A stretch of 64,000 nt of DNA from Aquicella siphonis (GTDB taxonomy: Bacteria; Pseudomonadota; Gammaproteobacteria; DSM-16500): the NCBI RefSeq assembly GCF_902459485.1, contig NZ_LR699119.1:186001-250000 (forward strand), written 5' to 3'. A program made the translations under genes and the position numbers. Positions 37,456-46,196 of the stretch are shown one piece after another. A model generated the notes under the pieces. That model ran no database searches and had not been told where the DNA came from. It saw nothing but the letters and a program-made list of their open reading frames with translations. Position 1 is the stretch's first letter. Each line of letters opens with the position of its first letter.

Positions 37456-39069
37456 TTACATTTGAATTAATTCAGGATGATTCATGATGATGACTGCGGC
37501 ATCAAACATGGCCAGATATTTTTTCAATTCGGTCTGATACTTTTCGGCAAGAGCGGGTGATCTGGCCAGCACCCATGCATCGCGCGAACCGGTTTTCTGA
37601 ATCAGTCTTGCTGTTTCATTTTCTCCGATCTCGTATGCGATGACAGCAAGTTTCCAGTCATGAAATTGCGTATGCAATAAATTCAGGTAAGATAATGCCG
37701 CAGCAGTGGCAAGTTTCATGTTCATGCGATCGTCACGCTGACCGTCAATCACCAGTCCAAGTCTTTTGCCTGTGCTGGGAATGATTTGCCAGATTCCGGC
37801 CGCGCGCACCGGATTGACGTTTTCATCCAGCGGTCTGTATCCTGATTCCACCAGCGGCAGCGCGAGCAAATCTGCCGGCATTGATTTGGATCTGAATTCT
37901 TTCAGCAGAAACGGTTTGTATTCCGCCATGCGATCCAGCGCGGCTCGCATTTGCGCGCTAGCCTGATCATGCGTGCGAATACGGTTTATTTCTTCAACCA
38001 CTTCGGATGTCGCTTGTATATGAAACACCTTCGACCAGGATGATTTTTTGACGATGGCGGCGATTTCATGCGTTGATACGGGCGCCGCCGGTGACAGTCC
38101 GTTTACGGCCAGCGCGGCCGTGCTAATGACGAGCAGACTAATTGTGTGCGCAGTCATCAACGCGAGTTTGTGTCTCTTTTTTTTGTAACTGAATAACATG
38201 TTGACTCTCCTGTAAAGTATCGATTTGGAAATACCATTTATTGCGATCACACCAGATGTGGGCAATTCCGTCTCCATGGCGTTCCGCGCCGCGTTGACCA
38301 GGCATTGTGCGTAGGCGGCAGGGGAGGTTGTTCTTTTCAGGATGATTTCCTCATCACACGCGAATTCCTGTAATTCGGAAAGCCAGCGTATCCATAAATA
38401 CAAAAAGGGATTACAGAAAAATATCCATCTCAATAGTTGCATGAGATGAATCCAGGCGGTATCTCCCTGGCGTATGTGCTGCAATTCATGGCGCACAGCC
38501 AGATATTTGTCACTGGAATGTTCCAGGATTTTTTCGGGTAGTATAATGTAATGACGGCGCGGCATGGACCAGCAGAATGCAGTATTGCAGGAGGCTGAGA
38601 ACAACACCCGAACGCGATGGATTTTGTGGCGGCAATATGCGTGTTTCAGGATATTTATTAATCTCAGCATATTGCGGAAATAAATGATCATGCTCATGCC
38701 TATGCCCGCAAGAATGACAAGCAATACGGCATTCATGGCAGGCAGCGCGGATGGAATGTATTCCGCGTTGGCTAATTGAATGGCGACAGCTTGCCGGGGC
38801 TTGCTGAAAAATGCGGCCGCGTGATGAAACACTGGCTGGAAATCATTGTCCGGCGCTGACGATAGCGCCATGCGCGCCAGCGGAGAAATGACCAGGAATA
38901 TGAGCAGGGACGCTAACAGGCATGATCGCGCGAATTTCAATTTGTGAATTTGCTGCATTCTGGCATTCAACACAGGAACCGCCGTTATTAAACGCGCGAA
39001 TACGTATCCCGTCATGACTGCGAAATTGATAAAAAAATAGGTGTGTAAACTTAAAATGTCACGCATCAT
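37456..39069 (-). CDS. BlaR1-like M56 metallopeptidase fused to a periplasmic lytic transglycosylase domain
   Basis: 537 residues. Residues 1-325 match the BlaR1/MecR1 membrane protease: hydrophobic spans near 10-30, 50-68, 110-130 and 305-323, with the zinc motif HELQH at 194-198 and downstream EFACDEEI. The region where BlaR1 carries its penicillin-binding sensor instead holds an SLT/MltD-like domain (345-530): catalytic Glu408 in LALPLVESGYRP, AAGIWQIIPSTGKRLGL, and YLNLLHTQFHDWKLAVIAYEIGE. BlaR1 proteins sense beta-lactams and trigger cleavage of the BlaI repressor. Here the extracellular module would bind peptidoglycan. The start overlaps the BlaI-like gene by four bases (ATGA), so the two are co-translated. 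Confidence 0.9.
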   Translation of the reverse strand: MMRDILSLHTYFFINFAVMTGYVFARLITAVPVLNARMQQIHKLKFARSCLLASLLIFLVISPLARMALSSAPDNDFQPVFHHAAAFFSKPRQAVAIQLANAEYIPSALPAMNAVLLVILAGIGMSMIIYFRNMLRLINILKHAYCRHKIHRVRVLFSASCNTAFCWSMPRRHYIILPEKILEHSSDKYLAVRHELQHIRQGDTAWIHLMQLLRWIFFCNPFLYLWIRWLSELQEFACDEEIILKRTTSPAAYAQCLVNAARNAMETELPTSGVIAINGISKSILYRRVNMLFSYKKKRHKLALMTAHTISLLVISTAALAVNGLSPAAPVSTHEIAAIVKKSSWSKVFHIQATSEVVEEINRIRTHDQASAQMRAALDRMAEYKPFLLKEFRSKSMPADLLALPLVESGYRPLDENVNPVRAAGIWQIIPSTGKRLGLVIDGQRDDRMNMKLATAAALSYLNLLHTQFHDWKLAVIAYEIGENETARLIQKTGSRDAWVLARSPALAEKYQTELKKYLAMFDAAVIIMNHPELIQM

Positions 39070-39452
39070 TTTCCCAGTTCCTTTTTCTTGGATTCCAGCA
39101 ATGTCTGGATGGCCTGAATGTCATCAAGTGACAAATCATTCTTGTTTACAAGATAGGCGACCAGGTTGACAGAGTCGCCTGCAAAAACCTGTTTCACCAT
39201 ATTTTTGACAGAGTGAGCAGCATAGGTTTCCTTGCTGAGGAGCGGTTGATAAATATGTTGCTTTCCCGCTTTGACGGCCTTCAAGATATTCTTCTGCTGC
39301 AAGATTCTTAAAATAGTCGAAACGGATGTATAGGCGAGATGGCGGGTTGGGTGCAGACAGGCAATGACATCGCGGACCGTGCCCTGTCCCAGTTTCCAGA
39401 TAATTTCCATTAACTCGTGTTCGACCGGCGTCAGCTGATATTTTTCCATCAT
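39066..39452 (-). CDS. BlaI/MecI/CopY-family transcriptional repressor
   Basis: 128 residues. Winged helix with LTPVEHELMEIIWKLGQGTV and YTSVSTILRILQQKNIL, then the dimerisation region DLSLDDIQAIQTLLE. Repressors of this family bind dyads in their own promoter and are inactivated by proteolysis by the partner membrane protease. The downstream M56-SLT gene overlaps its stop. Two inverted repeats lie 35-75 bp upstream of the ATG and are the likely operators. Target genes other than this pair are unknown. Confidence 0.92.
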   Translation of the reverse strand: MMEKYQLTPVEHELMEIIWKLGQGTVRDVIACLHPTRHLAYTSVSTILRILQQKNILKAVKAGKQHIYQPLLSKETYAAHSVKNMVKQVFAGDSVNLVAYLVNKNDLSLDDIQAIQTLLESKKKELGK

Positions 39453-39486
39453 GGTTTTCCTTTTTAAGAGAGATGAGAGTGAATCT

Positions 39487-39527
39487 AACTAAATCATTAG
39501 TAGATGTCAACTAAACAATTAGTAGAT
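39487..39527. promoter_or_regulatory. Two dyad operators for the BlaI-like repressor
   Basis: Two 19-bp near-identical direct repeats (39487-39505 and 39509-39527, AACTAAATCATTAGTAGAT and AACTAAACAATTAGTAGAT) lie 22 bp apart, two turns of DNA. Each contains a perfect inverted repeat ACTAA-N4-TTAGT. Family members bind such paired dyads as dimers, so this is probably the autoregulatory site. Inference from position and symmetry. Confidence 0.7.
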
Positions 39528-39567
39528 TGAGCGCGTGTCTGTTCTACCGTGCAAGCGCATTTTGTTT

Positions 39568-41256
39568 CTAGTAACCCAGAGCAGCGCCGTCCGGTCTTCG
39601 GTCATCATTGGCGCCATAGCGCATGCCGTTTGCCTTATCAATGAGTACGGCTTCAACGGCGGCCCAGGGGGATTGAGTGGTGATATGGTAGCCGCGGTAT
39701 TCCAACGCTTTGCTGGTCAGAAATGACAAGGTGAGCGGTTCGATATCGACAATATCAGGGGTGCCCTGGTAATGAAAACGGGGTGCGTCAACCGCTGCCC
39801 TGATATTCATGCCGTAATCGATCACATTAATCAGTGTTAACAGGACAGCGGTAATAATGCGCGGCCCGCCAGGACTTCCCAAAACCAGAAATACCCGTCC
39901 ATTTTTCATGACGATGACAGGGGTCATGGAGCTGAGCGGCCGCTTGCCCGGAGAGATAGCGTTAGCGCTGGACTGGACCAGTTCAAATTTGTTCGCAAAG
40001 CCTGGTTTGACGGTGAAATCATCCATTTCATCGTTGAGAAAAAAACCGGTATGATCAGCGATGACTTTCGCGCCAAAAAAACCATTGAGTGTGTATGTTA
40101 CCGCGACAGCGTTGCCAAACCGATCCACAATGGAGTAATGAGTGGTATCAGTGTTTTCATGAAAATCAATCATGATGTTTTCGGGTTGTATCAGGCGAGT
40201 GGCCTTGATTTTATCAGCCAGCGATTCCATGCGGGCGCGTGATAGCATTTGTTCAAGCGGGTTTTTTACAAAATCCGGATCTCCCAGAAAGGTGTTGCGG
40301 TCATTGAAGCCGTAACGCATGGCTTCTATGATATTTTGCATGCTTTGCGCGGAACGGAATCCTTCATTCGAGAGGGAAAAATGCTGCAAAATTCCCAGCA
40401 TTTCACATAATGTAACCCCGCCTGAGCTGGGCGGTGGAACAGAAAGAACATCATAGCCGCGGTAGCGGCAAGTCAAGGGCGAGAGTTCTTCAGCCTGGTA
40501 CGTTGAAAAGTCTTCCAGTGTCAGGATTCCTCCGTGACGATTGCTGGATTCAACAATGTGACGCGCGATACTGCCTTTGTAAAATTCATGCGCGCCATTT
40601 TCCGCAATCAGCTTGAGTGTCTGGGCAAGATCTTGTTGTATCAGCAAGTCACCGGTCTGGTAGGGTTTGCCCTGCTTCAAAAAAATGGCGGCGACATTAG
40701 GCTGGGTGCGAAAGGTTGATGCGTACGCCTGAAACCAGCGGGCATCGAAGGCGGTGACGCGGTACCCGTTTTCAGCGAGCAGTATGGCAGGCTCCATGAC
40801 TTGTCTGCGCGTCATGGTTCCGTACCGGGTCAGGGCTAATTCAAGGCCCGCTACGGTGCCGGGAACCGCGACAGCAAGATAACCATTCGTTGTGCTTCCG
40901 GGAACGACATTGCCGAATTTATCCAGAAACATGTTTTGCGTCGCCCGCAGCGGCGCCTTTTCACGAAAATTGATGACAGTATTGCGCCCATCCGCGAGGC
41001 GGATAACCATGAATCCGCCTCCGCCGATATTTCCGCAGCAGGGGTTCACGACCGCGAGGGCGTAACCGACCGCGACGGCGGCATCAATCGCGTTTCCGCC
41101 TGCGCGCAAGATTGTCACGCCCGCTTGGGAGGCTATCTTCTGTTCGCTGACCACCATGCCCTGACTGGCGGAGACAGGCTGATGGACATCGCCTGCCATG
41201 CACAGCAGCGGAAAAGACAAGAGTAGCAGCGGCGGAATTTTCCTTATTCCTAACAT
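39568..41256 (-). CDS. ggt: Gamma-glutamyltransferase
   Basis: 562 residues from ATG 41256 (GAGGAAG upstream; the frame extends 12 codons further). Signal peptide at residues 1-21 (RKIPPLLLLSFPLLCMAG). The autoprocessing nucleophile is the Thr of DTTHYSIVDRFGNAVAVTYT; NIGGGGFMVIR and SSMTPVIV-x-GRVFLVLGSPGG bind the gamma-glutamyl group. The periplasmic enzyme cleaves glutathione and transfers glutamyl groups, giving a supply of cysteine and glutamate. Complete proenzyme length. Confidence 0.95.
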   Translation of the reverse strand: MLGIRKIPPLLLLSFPLLCMAGDVHQPVSASQGMVVSEQKIASQAGVTILRAGGNAIDAAVAVGYALAVVNPCCGNIGGGGFMVIRLADGRNTVINFREKAPLRATQNMFLDKFGNVVPGSTTNGYLAVAVPGTVAGLELALTRYGTMTRRQVMEPAILLAENGYRVTAFDARWFQAYASTFRTQPNVAAIFLKQGKPYQTGDLLIQQDLAQTLKLIAENGAHEFYKGSIARHIVESSNRHGGILTLEDFSTYQAEELSPLTCRYRGYDVLSVPPPSSGGVTLCEMLGILQHFSLSNEGFRSAQSMQNIIEAMRYGFNDRNTFLGDPDFVKNPLEQMLSRARMESLADKIKATRLIQPENIMIDFHENTDTTHYSIVDRFGNAVAVTYTLNGFFGAKVIADHTGFFLNDEMDDFTVKPGFANKFELVQSSANAISPGKRPLSSMTPVIVMKNGRVFLVLGSPGGPRIITAVLLTLINVIDYGMNIRAAVDAPRFHYQGTPDIVDIEPLTLSFLTSKALEYRGYHITTQSPWAAVEAVLIDKANGMRYGANDDRRPDGAALGY

Positions 41257-41358
41257 TGCTTCCTCAGTTGAAATTCGATATGAATTAGACACACCATAGC
41301 TTTATCAATCAATGAATTCAACTAGCGAAAACTGTTGACGGGCATCACGGAGATGTCA

Positions 41359-42681
41359 TCAAACATTTTTCATGCTGATTTTTTCGCTCTGGCTGATCTT
41401 GTATTTATCCAGAATGCTGTAATCGCAGTCCCTGGTCTTGCGAAAATATACAGTCATGTTTTCGATGCGGCGTGTATTCAGGGGATGTTTTGCCTTTTCA
41501 GTTACATCGTTGGGATGAATATCAGTATGAAATTCAGACTGAGGTTCGTGGAAGGTTCCGCTATATCGTTTGCCCTCCGGACGTTCCACGTATTCAAAAC
41601 CGAAATGACTGAGAAAGTTCTTCAGGCTGGAAAAACTGAAGTGATTCACATGATCAACCAGGTGCAGTTCCGGTTCATTTCCTTCGGGAATGCGTATGCA
41701 CAAGTGGCCGCCGGTTTTCAGAACGGCGTTCACTGCCTGGATGAAGCCTTGATGCGGATTAACGATATGTTCCAGCAAGTCGTAGCAGGCGACAATATCC
41801 GCCGATTTGAACAAGAGCGATTCATCTTCATTGGCGACGCCGGATTGCAAAAATCCATTATATGTCGGAATCCCTCGTTGCTCGCAGCTTTCACAGCGTT
41901 CCTTGCACAGCTCGACATTGATAGGATGGCCGCCCTGGTTTTTTACTTCTTCCGAGAGATATCCCGAGCCGCCGCCGATTTCGACTATTTTTTTTCCTTC
42001 GACTTCGATTCCGGAGTCTTTCCATTCTGAAACCTGTAGACTGGAGATTTTTTTGCGTCTTTCCACCTCTTGCGGGCCTCTATCCGGAATGCCGACCTGC
42101 AGCGTCGCTTTGTCGCCAAAATATTGTTCTCCATACATGGTTTGTAAGGCTCTATCATCATAGAGAGGGTGAGAGCGCGTCGTATCTTTAAACATGCTGT
42201 CTTCTTCATTGGATTTCCATAAAGAGAAATGCCGTCCATTAATGCGGTAATAACCCATACAATGGTGATTTTCTGTGTCCAGTTTTTCAAAGTTGTCGTA
42301 ATTGGATAAATCCATGAATTCCACTTTTTCATTGGCTAGCGGAGCGGGATGTGCCATCTGTTGACGAGTGGATTCCATCAGTTGACCCAAATCCTTTGTA
42401 TATTCGCTATTGACCAAGCTGCGGATTTCATCCAGATTGATCCTCGCTTCTGATAATTCAACAGCGGCCTGTTTCAATTCTTTTTCCAGTTTGCGCATTT
42501 CTTCGGGATCGTGTGATTCGTTTCGGGAGAGAACATCAATTTTTGTCTGAAGACCCGCCGCTTTTGCTTCCGCCTTCACAACAGCTTTTTCAGCGATAGT
42601 GATCTGTCTCGCGCGCAGTTCATTTAATACTTGCTTTTGTTTCAGGTAATGATCTTTGAGGTCTTTGTAGGGATTCGGCAT
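41359..42681 (-). CDS. SAM-dependent methyltransferase with N-terminal coiled coil
   Basis: 440 residues. Residues 1-110 form a charged heptad-type coiled coil (KAEAKAAGLQTKIDVL, MRKLEKELKQAAVELSEAR). A class I methyltransferase domain starts near 225: SAM motif KIVEIGGGSGYLSEEV, acidic end of strand 2 (INVELCKERC), YDLLEHIVNPHQGF and VLKTGGHLCIRIPEGNE. This resembles the Methyltransf_23 group, but the N-terminal half (HHCMGYYRINGRHFSLWKS) is not recognised. Substrate unknown. No neighbour operon; the gene stands alone. Confidence 0.75.
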   Translation of the reverse strand: MPNPYKDLKDHYLKQKQVLNELRARQITIAEKAVVKAEAKAAGLQTKIDVLSRNESHDPEEMRKLEKELKQAAVELSEARINLDEIRSLVNSEYTKDLGQLMESTRQQMAHPAPLANEKVEFMDLSNYDNFEKLDTENHHCMGYYRINGRHFSLWKSNEEDSMFKDTTRSHPLYDDRALQTMYGEQYFGDKATLQVGIPDRGPQEVERRKKISSLQVSEWKDSGIEVEGKKIVEIGGGSGYLSEEVKNQGGHPINVELCKERCESCEQRGIPTYNGFLQSGVANEDESLLFKSADIVACYDLLEHIVNPHQGFIQAVNAVLKTGGHLCIRIPEGNEPELHLVDHVNHFSFSSLKNFLSHFGFEYVERPEGKRYSGTFHEPQSEFHTDIHPNDVTEKAKHPLNTRRIENMTVYFRKTRDCDYSILDKYKISQSEKISMKNV

Positions 42682-42980
42682 GTTGTATCCTCGTTATTTT
42701 TTATATTTTATGACTTTATTATAATACAATCCGGCCGTGGGCGGCTGACAATTTCCGAGGCTCAAATTCCAATCGGCTGATTTTTCAGTAAAACTTCAGT
42801 TGGTCTCTTACAGCGGCTGCAACATGGTATCATTACACCGGAATTGCCAGTTGAAGTGGAATGAGAAGAAATATAAAGTGGATGGCGCTGTTGCAGCTGC
42901 TTCTGTTATCTTGTCGCATTTTAATTTTGACGGCCTTGTGGCCGCAGGCATTGATTTTACTTAGGACATAAGGAAGTGAC
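42682..42980. other. 299-bp intergenic region between methyltransferase and barrel gene
   Basis: Divergent promoters are expected here. A 36-codon hydrophobic frame (42861-42971) ends inside the ribosome-binding region of the barrel gene at 42981 and is discussed as a finding. Nothing else supported. Confidence 0.4.
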
Positions 42981-43526
42981 ATGTTTAAGAAATTTTTAAC
43001 CACTACTGCTATTTTCGTAGGAAGTTTGTCCACGGCTTTCGCATCGGGCTCGTTTTACCTGGGACCCGCATTGACCTATACAGATTATCAATCACACGAC
43101 TTGCATTATGTGGGTCTGAATCCGGGTATTCAGGCGGGTTATGGCGGTTGGGCGCGCGACTGGTTATATTTCGCGGCTGAAGTGTTTGCTACCACGGGAT
43201 CCATCACGATAGGGAATGACAAAGATAACGCCTCGCTGAAGACAGATTACAATTACGGCATCAGTTTCATTCCTATGATTAATCTGGATGATGTGTTATT
43301 TGGCTATCTCAGGTTGGGTTATATCCAGACCAAATTCAAGAGTGTCAGTGAAACAAAAGGGGCATACCAGATTGGCGCGGGCCTGGAAGGAAACTTGACG
43401 GAATGCTGGTATTTACGCGGTGAATATGTTTATACCCCTTATACTTCGGTGGGTTCTATAGGGTCTGTTCGTTCGAATCAAGTCACGGCCTCTCTTATAT
43501 ACCGGTTCGAATCCTTGCTAGGCTAG
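42981..43526 (+). CDS. Outer-membrane beta-barrel protein
   Basis: 181 residues. Signal peptide MFKKFLTTTAIFVGSLSTAFA, then alternating aromatic/hydrophobic strands (FYLGPALTYTDY, GLNPGIQAGYGGWA, SFIPMINLDDVLFGYLRLGYIQT) and a C-terminal strand VTASLIYRFE. Eight-stranded OmpA/OmpX-like barrel is the likely fold. AAGGAAGTGAC precedes the ATG. It is followed 61 bp later by dolP, same strand. Confidence 0.75.
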   Translation: MFKKFLTTTAIFVGSLSTAFASGSFYLGPALTYTDYQSHDLHYVGLNPGIQAGYGGWARDWLYFAAEVFATTGSITIGNDKDNASLKTDYNYGISFIPMINLDDVLFGYLRLGYIQTKFKSVSETKGAYQIGAGLEGNLTECWYLRGEYVYTPYTSVGSIGSVRSNQVTASLIYRFESLLG

Positions 43527-43587
43527 GCGGCAATTCTTTATCATGAATTCTAATCAGAATCTGCGAGCAAAAGGCGGTACGATTCTC

Positions 43588-44172
43588 ATGAGAAATAAAT
43601 GGATAAGCTGTTGTGTGTTGCTTGCTGCGGTGTTTGGTCTGCAAGGATGCATGAATATGGCGACCACCGGCGCGCAAGCTGTTTATAACCGTCACAGTAT
43701 CGAAAAAAACTTGAAAGACCAGTATCTGACCATGCAGGCGTACCAGGGTTTATACATCAAAACCAAGAAATTCAAGAATACCAATATCGCAATTTCTACT
43801 TACAATCAGGAAATGCTGCTGGCGGGGCAAGTGCCGGAATCCTGGCAGAAACACGAGGCTGAAAAGATTGTCAAAGCCATTCCGGATGTAGGCAATGTAT
43901 ATAATCTGATTGAGGTTCAAAGCCCCTCTTCCACTCTGACCCGCATCAGTGATACCTGGATCACTGCCAAAGTCAAAACGAAGCTGATTGCGTCGAATGA
44001 CCTGGATGCCTCGCAAATCAAGGTGGTGACAGAAAATGGAATTGTTTTTCTAATGGGAATTTTACCGCCAGATCAGGCGAATGCAGCGGTGGAAATTGCC
44101 AGTAACACTGACGGTGTCTTGAGCGTGGTAAAAATATTTTCTTATATGAAGATCAGCAAGAAGCTGGCTTGA
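43588..44172 (+). CDS. dolP: BON-domain outer-membrane lipoprotein DolP-like
   Basis: 194 residues from ATG 43588 (the frame extends 15 codons further). Lipobox FGLQGC near residue 20. Two BON domains: the second (DTWITAKVKTKLIASNDLDA ... VTENGIVFLMGILP) is close to E. coli DolP (YraP). DolP localises to the division site and supports outer-membrane integrity and BAM activity. The first BON domain is more diverged. Similar length to DolP (191 residues). Confidence 0.85.
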   Translation: MRNKWISCCVLLAAVFGLQGCMNMATTGAQAVYNRHSIEKNLKDQYLTMQAYQGLYIKTKKFKNTNIAISTYNQEMLLAGQVPESWQKHEAEKIVKAIPDVGNVYNLIEVQSPSSTLTRISDTWITAKVKTKLIASNDLDASQIKVVTENGIVFLMGILPPDQANAAVEIASNTDGVLSVVKIFSYMKISKKLA

Positions 44173-44234
44173 GCAAAACCAGGGCAGCAGCTCGCCGGCG
44201 GCGCGCCGCCGTCGAAATCCTGCATCAAAGGTTA

Positions 44235-44894
44235 TCAAATGAAACCGTATGTCATGCCTAGCGTGTACAATTCAGCGCTGCCAGTATAATGATTGCCCTG
44301 TACCATTGACCAGTCAGCAACGATATCCGCATTTCGGGTCATGCTGTAGGCAAATCCTATGCCGCCAAAAGCGCTGACAGACCCTGAGCTGGCTGATGCG
44401 CCGCCGGTAAATTCCTTGAGAGCATAACTGTAAGCCGGTCCCAGCTTGCCGATAACGCTGATCTTGTTGAATAAGGGATAACGCCCGGTGAGAGCGGTAT
44501 AAGCGGCGAAATGGGTTGTCTTGGCGATAATATTGCTTCCGTGTCCGCCCGTACCAATGCTTTCGCGGGAGTTGTAGTACTGGTTATAGCCGAGCTCCAG
44601 ACCAAGGAGGGCGTTAAACCGGTAACCTCCGTAGACACTCCATCCCGGGCCATTTTCATCCACGGAGTTGGCAGAGTTCGGCGTTTTTTTATCGTGCAGG
44701 CGTGATAAACCGATATTGCCTCCCGCATACCAGTAAGCACAATCCAGGGTGTAAGTACCCAGAATTCGGCTCGCGCTGGGGAAAAAGCCTGATTGGTCGG
44801 CGCAGGCCGTGCCGGCAAACATAAATGATGCCGCTGCGGTCAGCAAGATAGCGCGTGATTTGAAGGCAATGTTTCTTTGGTGGGTTGGTTTCAT
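44235..44894 (-). CDS. Outer-membrane beta-barrel protein (OmpA/Opa-like fold)
   Basis: 219 residues. Signal peptide ending near FAGTACA. Strands such as CAYWYAGGNIGLSRLHD, GWSVYGGYRFNALLGLELGYN and the C-terminal YTLGMTYGFI show an eight-stranded barrel, with long glycine/serine-rich loops. AGGAATAACGCC precedes the start. It lies 24 bp downstream of a 32-residue lipoprotein gene on the same strand and convergent with dolP. Confidence 0.8.
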   Translation of the reverse strand: MKPTHQRNIAFKSRAILLTAAASFMFAGTACADQSGFFPSASRILGTYTLDCAYWYAGGNIGLSRLHDKKTPNSANSVDENGPGWSVYGGYRFNALLGLELGYNQYYNSRESIGTGGHGSNIIAKTTHFAAYTALTGRYPLFNKISVIGKLGPAYSYALKEFTGGASASSGSVSAFGGIGFAYSMTRNADIVADWSMVQGNHYTGSAELYTLGMTYGFI

Positions 44895-44918
44895 GGCGTT
44901 ATTCCTGCAGTTTAGTGT

Positions 44919-45017
44919 TTACATTTCACCGCTGACGCAGCCGGAAAGTAACAAACAGAGGGCGCCGAACATATATAAGGTGCGAAAATGATGGGCGTGA
45001 CGAATGATGAAGTGCAT
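44919..45017 (-). CDS. Very short lipoprotein (32 residues)
   Basis: From ATG 45017 with AAAAGGAATTTATC upstream. Positive N-terminus, hydrophobic core LYMFGALCLLLSGC and lipobox LSGC, leaving a six-residue mature peptide after the cysteine. It sits 24 bp before the barrel gene, so the two may be co-expressed. Entericidin-like or a leader peptide are both possible. An in-frame longer reading to 45191 is not supported by a better ribosome site. Confidence 0.5.
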   Translation of the reverse strand: MHFIIRHAHHFRTLYMFGALCLLLSGCVSGEM

Positions 45018-45150
45018 ATGATAAATTCCTTTTATGTGTCGATGATATAAGATAAGAGTGCGGGCGATTTTAACGCGGGCGCGGTCTGAATACAACGCTT
45101 GTCTGAAGGTTTGAAAAACCTGGCGGCTGTGACTGTAGGAATGTATCGGT

Positions 45151-46023
45151 TCATACAGGTTTTCGCGCGATGAAAACGCCATATCTGACACGATGCTGCC
45201 GGAAAGCTTCCTGCATGAGGCGGGCTTGTTTCAAAAAGCGCAAGCCGCGCAAGCCGCCCAATTTCCAGAGTGACAGAAAGGAAAAATCATGGACGTGAGA
45301 CAAGCCGATTTCCCAGCTTTTCATGACATAAGAAGACCAATCTTCGCAGAGAGACAATTGAAATCCGGCTTGTTCAAGCAGCTTGCGGTAATGATCCAGC
45401 GTCGGCATGTAGGGCAGATCGAATGCGCGGCATAACTTTCTGTATTGTTTCGCCTGACGCCCGTCATATTCTTCTTGATCAGAGCACCAGGTGGCGAGCA
45501 TAAGAGTTCCGCCAGGTTTTAACACGCGAGCAGCCTGTCTGAAAAACAAGGATTTGTCATAAAACTGTTCGCAGCTTTCCAGAGACCAGAGAACATGAAT
45601 TGACTCGTCCACGAATGATTTCATGACCAAGGCGTCTTCCAGTGTGAATGTGACATGCTGGATATCCGTGGCGCGGGCGCATTCTCTGGCTATCGCCATT
45701 TGCTTGTGACTGAGAGTGATGCCGTAAACATGGGCGCCAAATTTTTTCGCCAGATAAAGACTGCTTCCACCCATCCCGCAGCCCGCGTCCAGGATTTTAT
45801 CCCGCGGTGAAATGCAGATCATTTTGGCCAGTTTTTCGATCAGATGTTCCTGCGCTTCAATCGGGGTAACGGTGATCTGGTCAGTGTGTTCATAAAAGCC
45901 ATGGTGTATGTGCGGGCCCCAGATCGCACGCCAGCCCTCGGATGTCTTGTTCCAGAAATCCGCGATCTTGCGCATGGTTTTATCACGGTCTGCCATGACC
46001 GGCTGAGAAGTTCTGATTTTCAT
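45151..46023 (-). CDS. SAM-dependent methyltransferase (tocopherol/sterol methyltransferase-like)
   Basis: 290 residues. SAM motif ILDAGCGMGGSSLYLAKKFGAHVYGITLS, acidic motif, SLESCEQFYDK and VLKPGGTLMLATWC match the gamma-tocopherol/UbiE-like small-molecule group. N-terminal DFWNKTSEGWRAIWGPHIHHGFYE is typical of these enzymes. Substrate not deducible. It is divergent from egtB, sharing about 170 bp of intergenic DNA; a link to ergothioneine metabolism would be speculative. Confidence 0.82.
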   Translation of the reverse strand: MKIRTSQPVMADRDKTMRKIADFWNKTSEGWRAIWGPHIHHGFYEHTDQITVTPIEAQEHLIEKLAKMICISPRDKILDAGCGMGGSSLYLAKKFGAHVYGITLSHKQMAIARECARATDIQHVTFTLEDALVMKSFVDESIHVLWSLESCEQFYDKSLFFRQAARVLKPGGTLMLATWCSDQEEYDGRQAKQYRKLCRAFDLPYMPTLDHYRKLLEQAGFQLSLCEDWSSYVMKSWEIGLSHVHDFSFLSLWKLGGLRGLRFLKQARLMQEAFRQHRVRYGVFIARKPV

Positions 46024-46196
46024 CTTGTCTTCCTTGAGTTGATTTTCGCCCGCTTGTCATAGGCTGGATTAATAGTAACTGAATTAAGAGTCTATTCATA
46101 CTGTTGTCTGGGAGCTTGCCGAGTGCGCTTGGTCAGGCGGGCTGATTTTTGCTAGAATCAAGAGATGAATGCATTGACCTGCAGGATGACAGGGCT

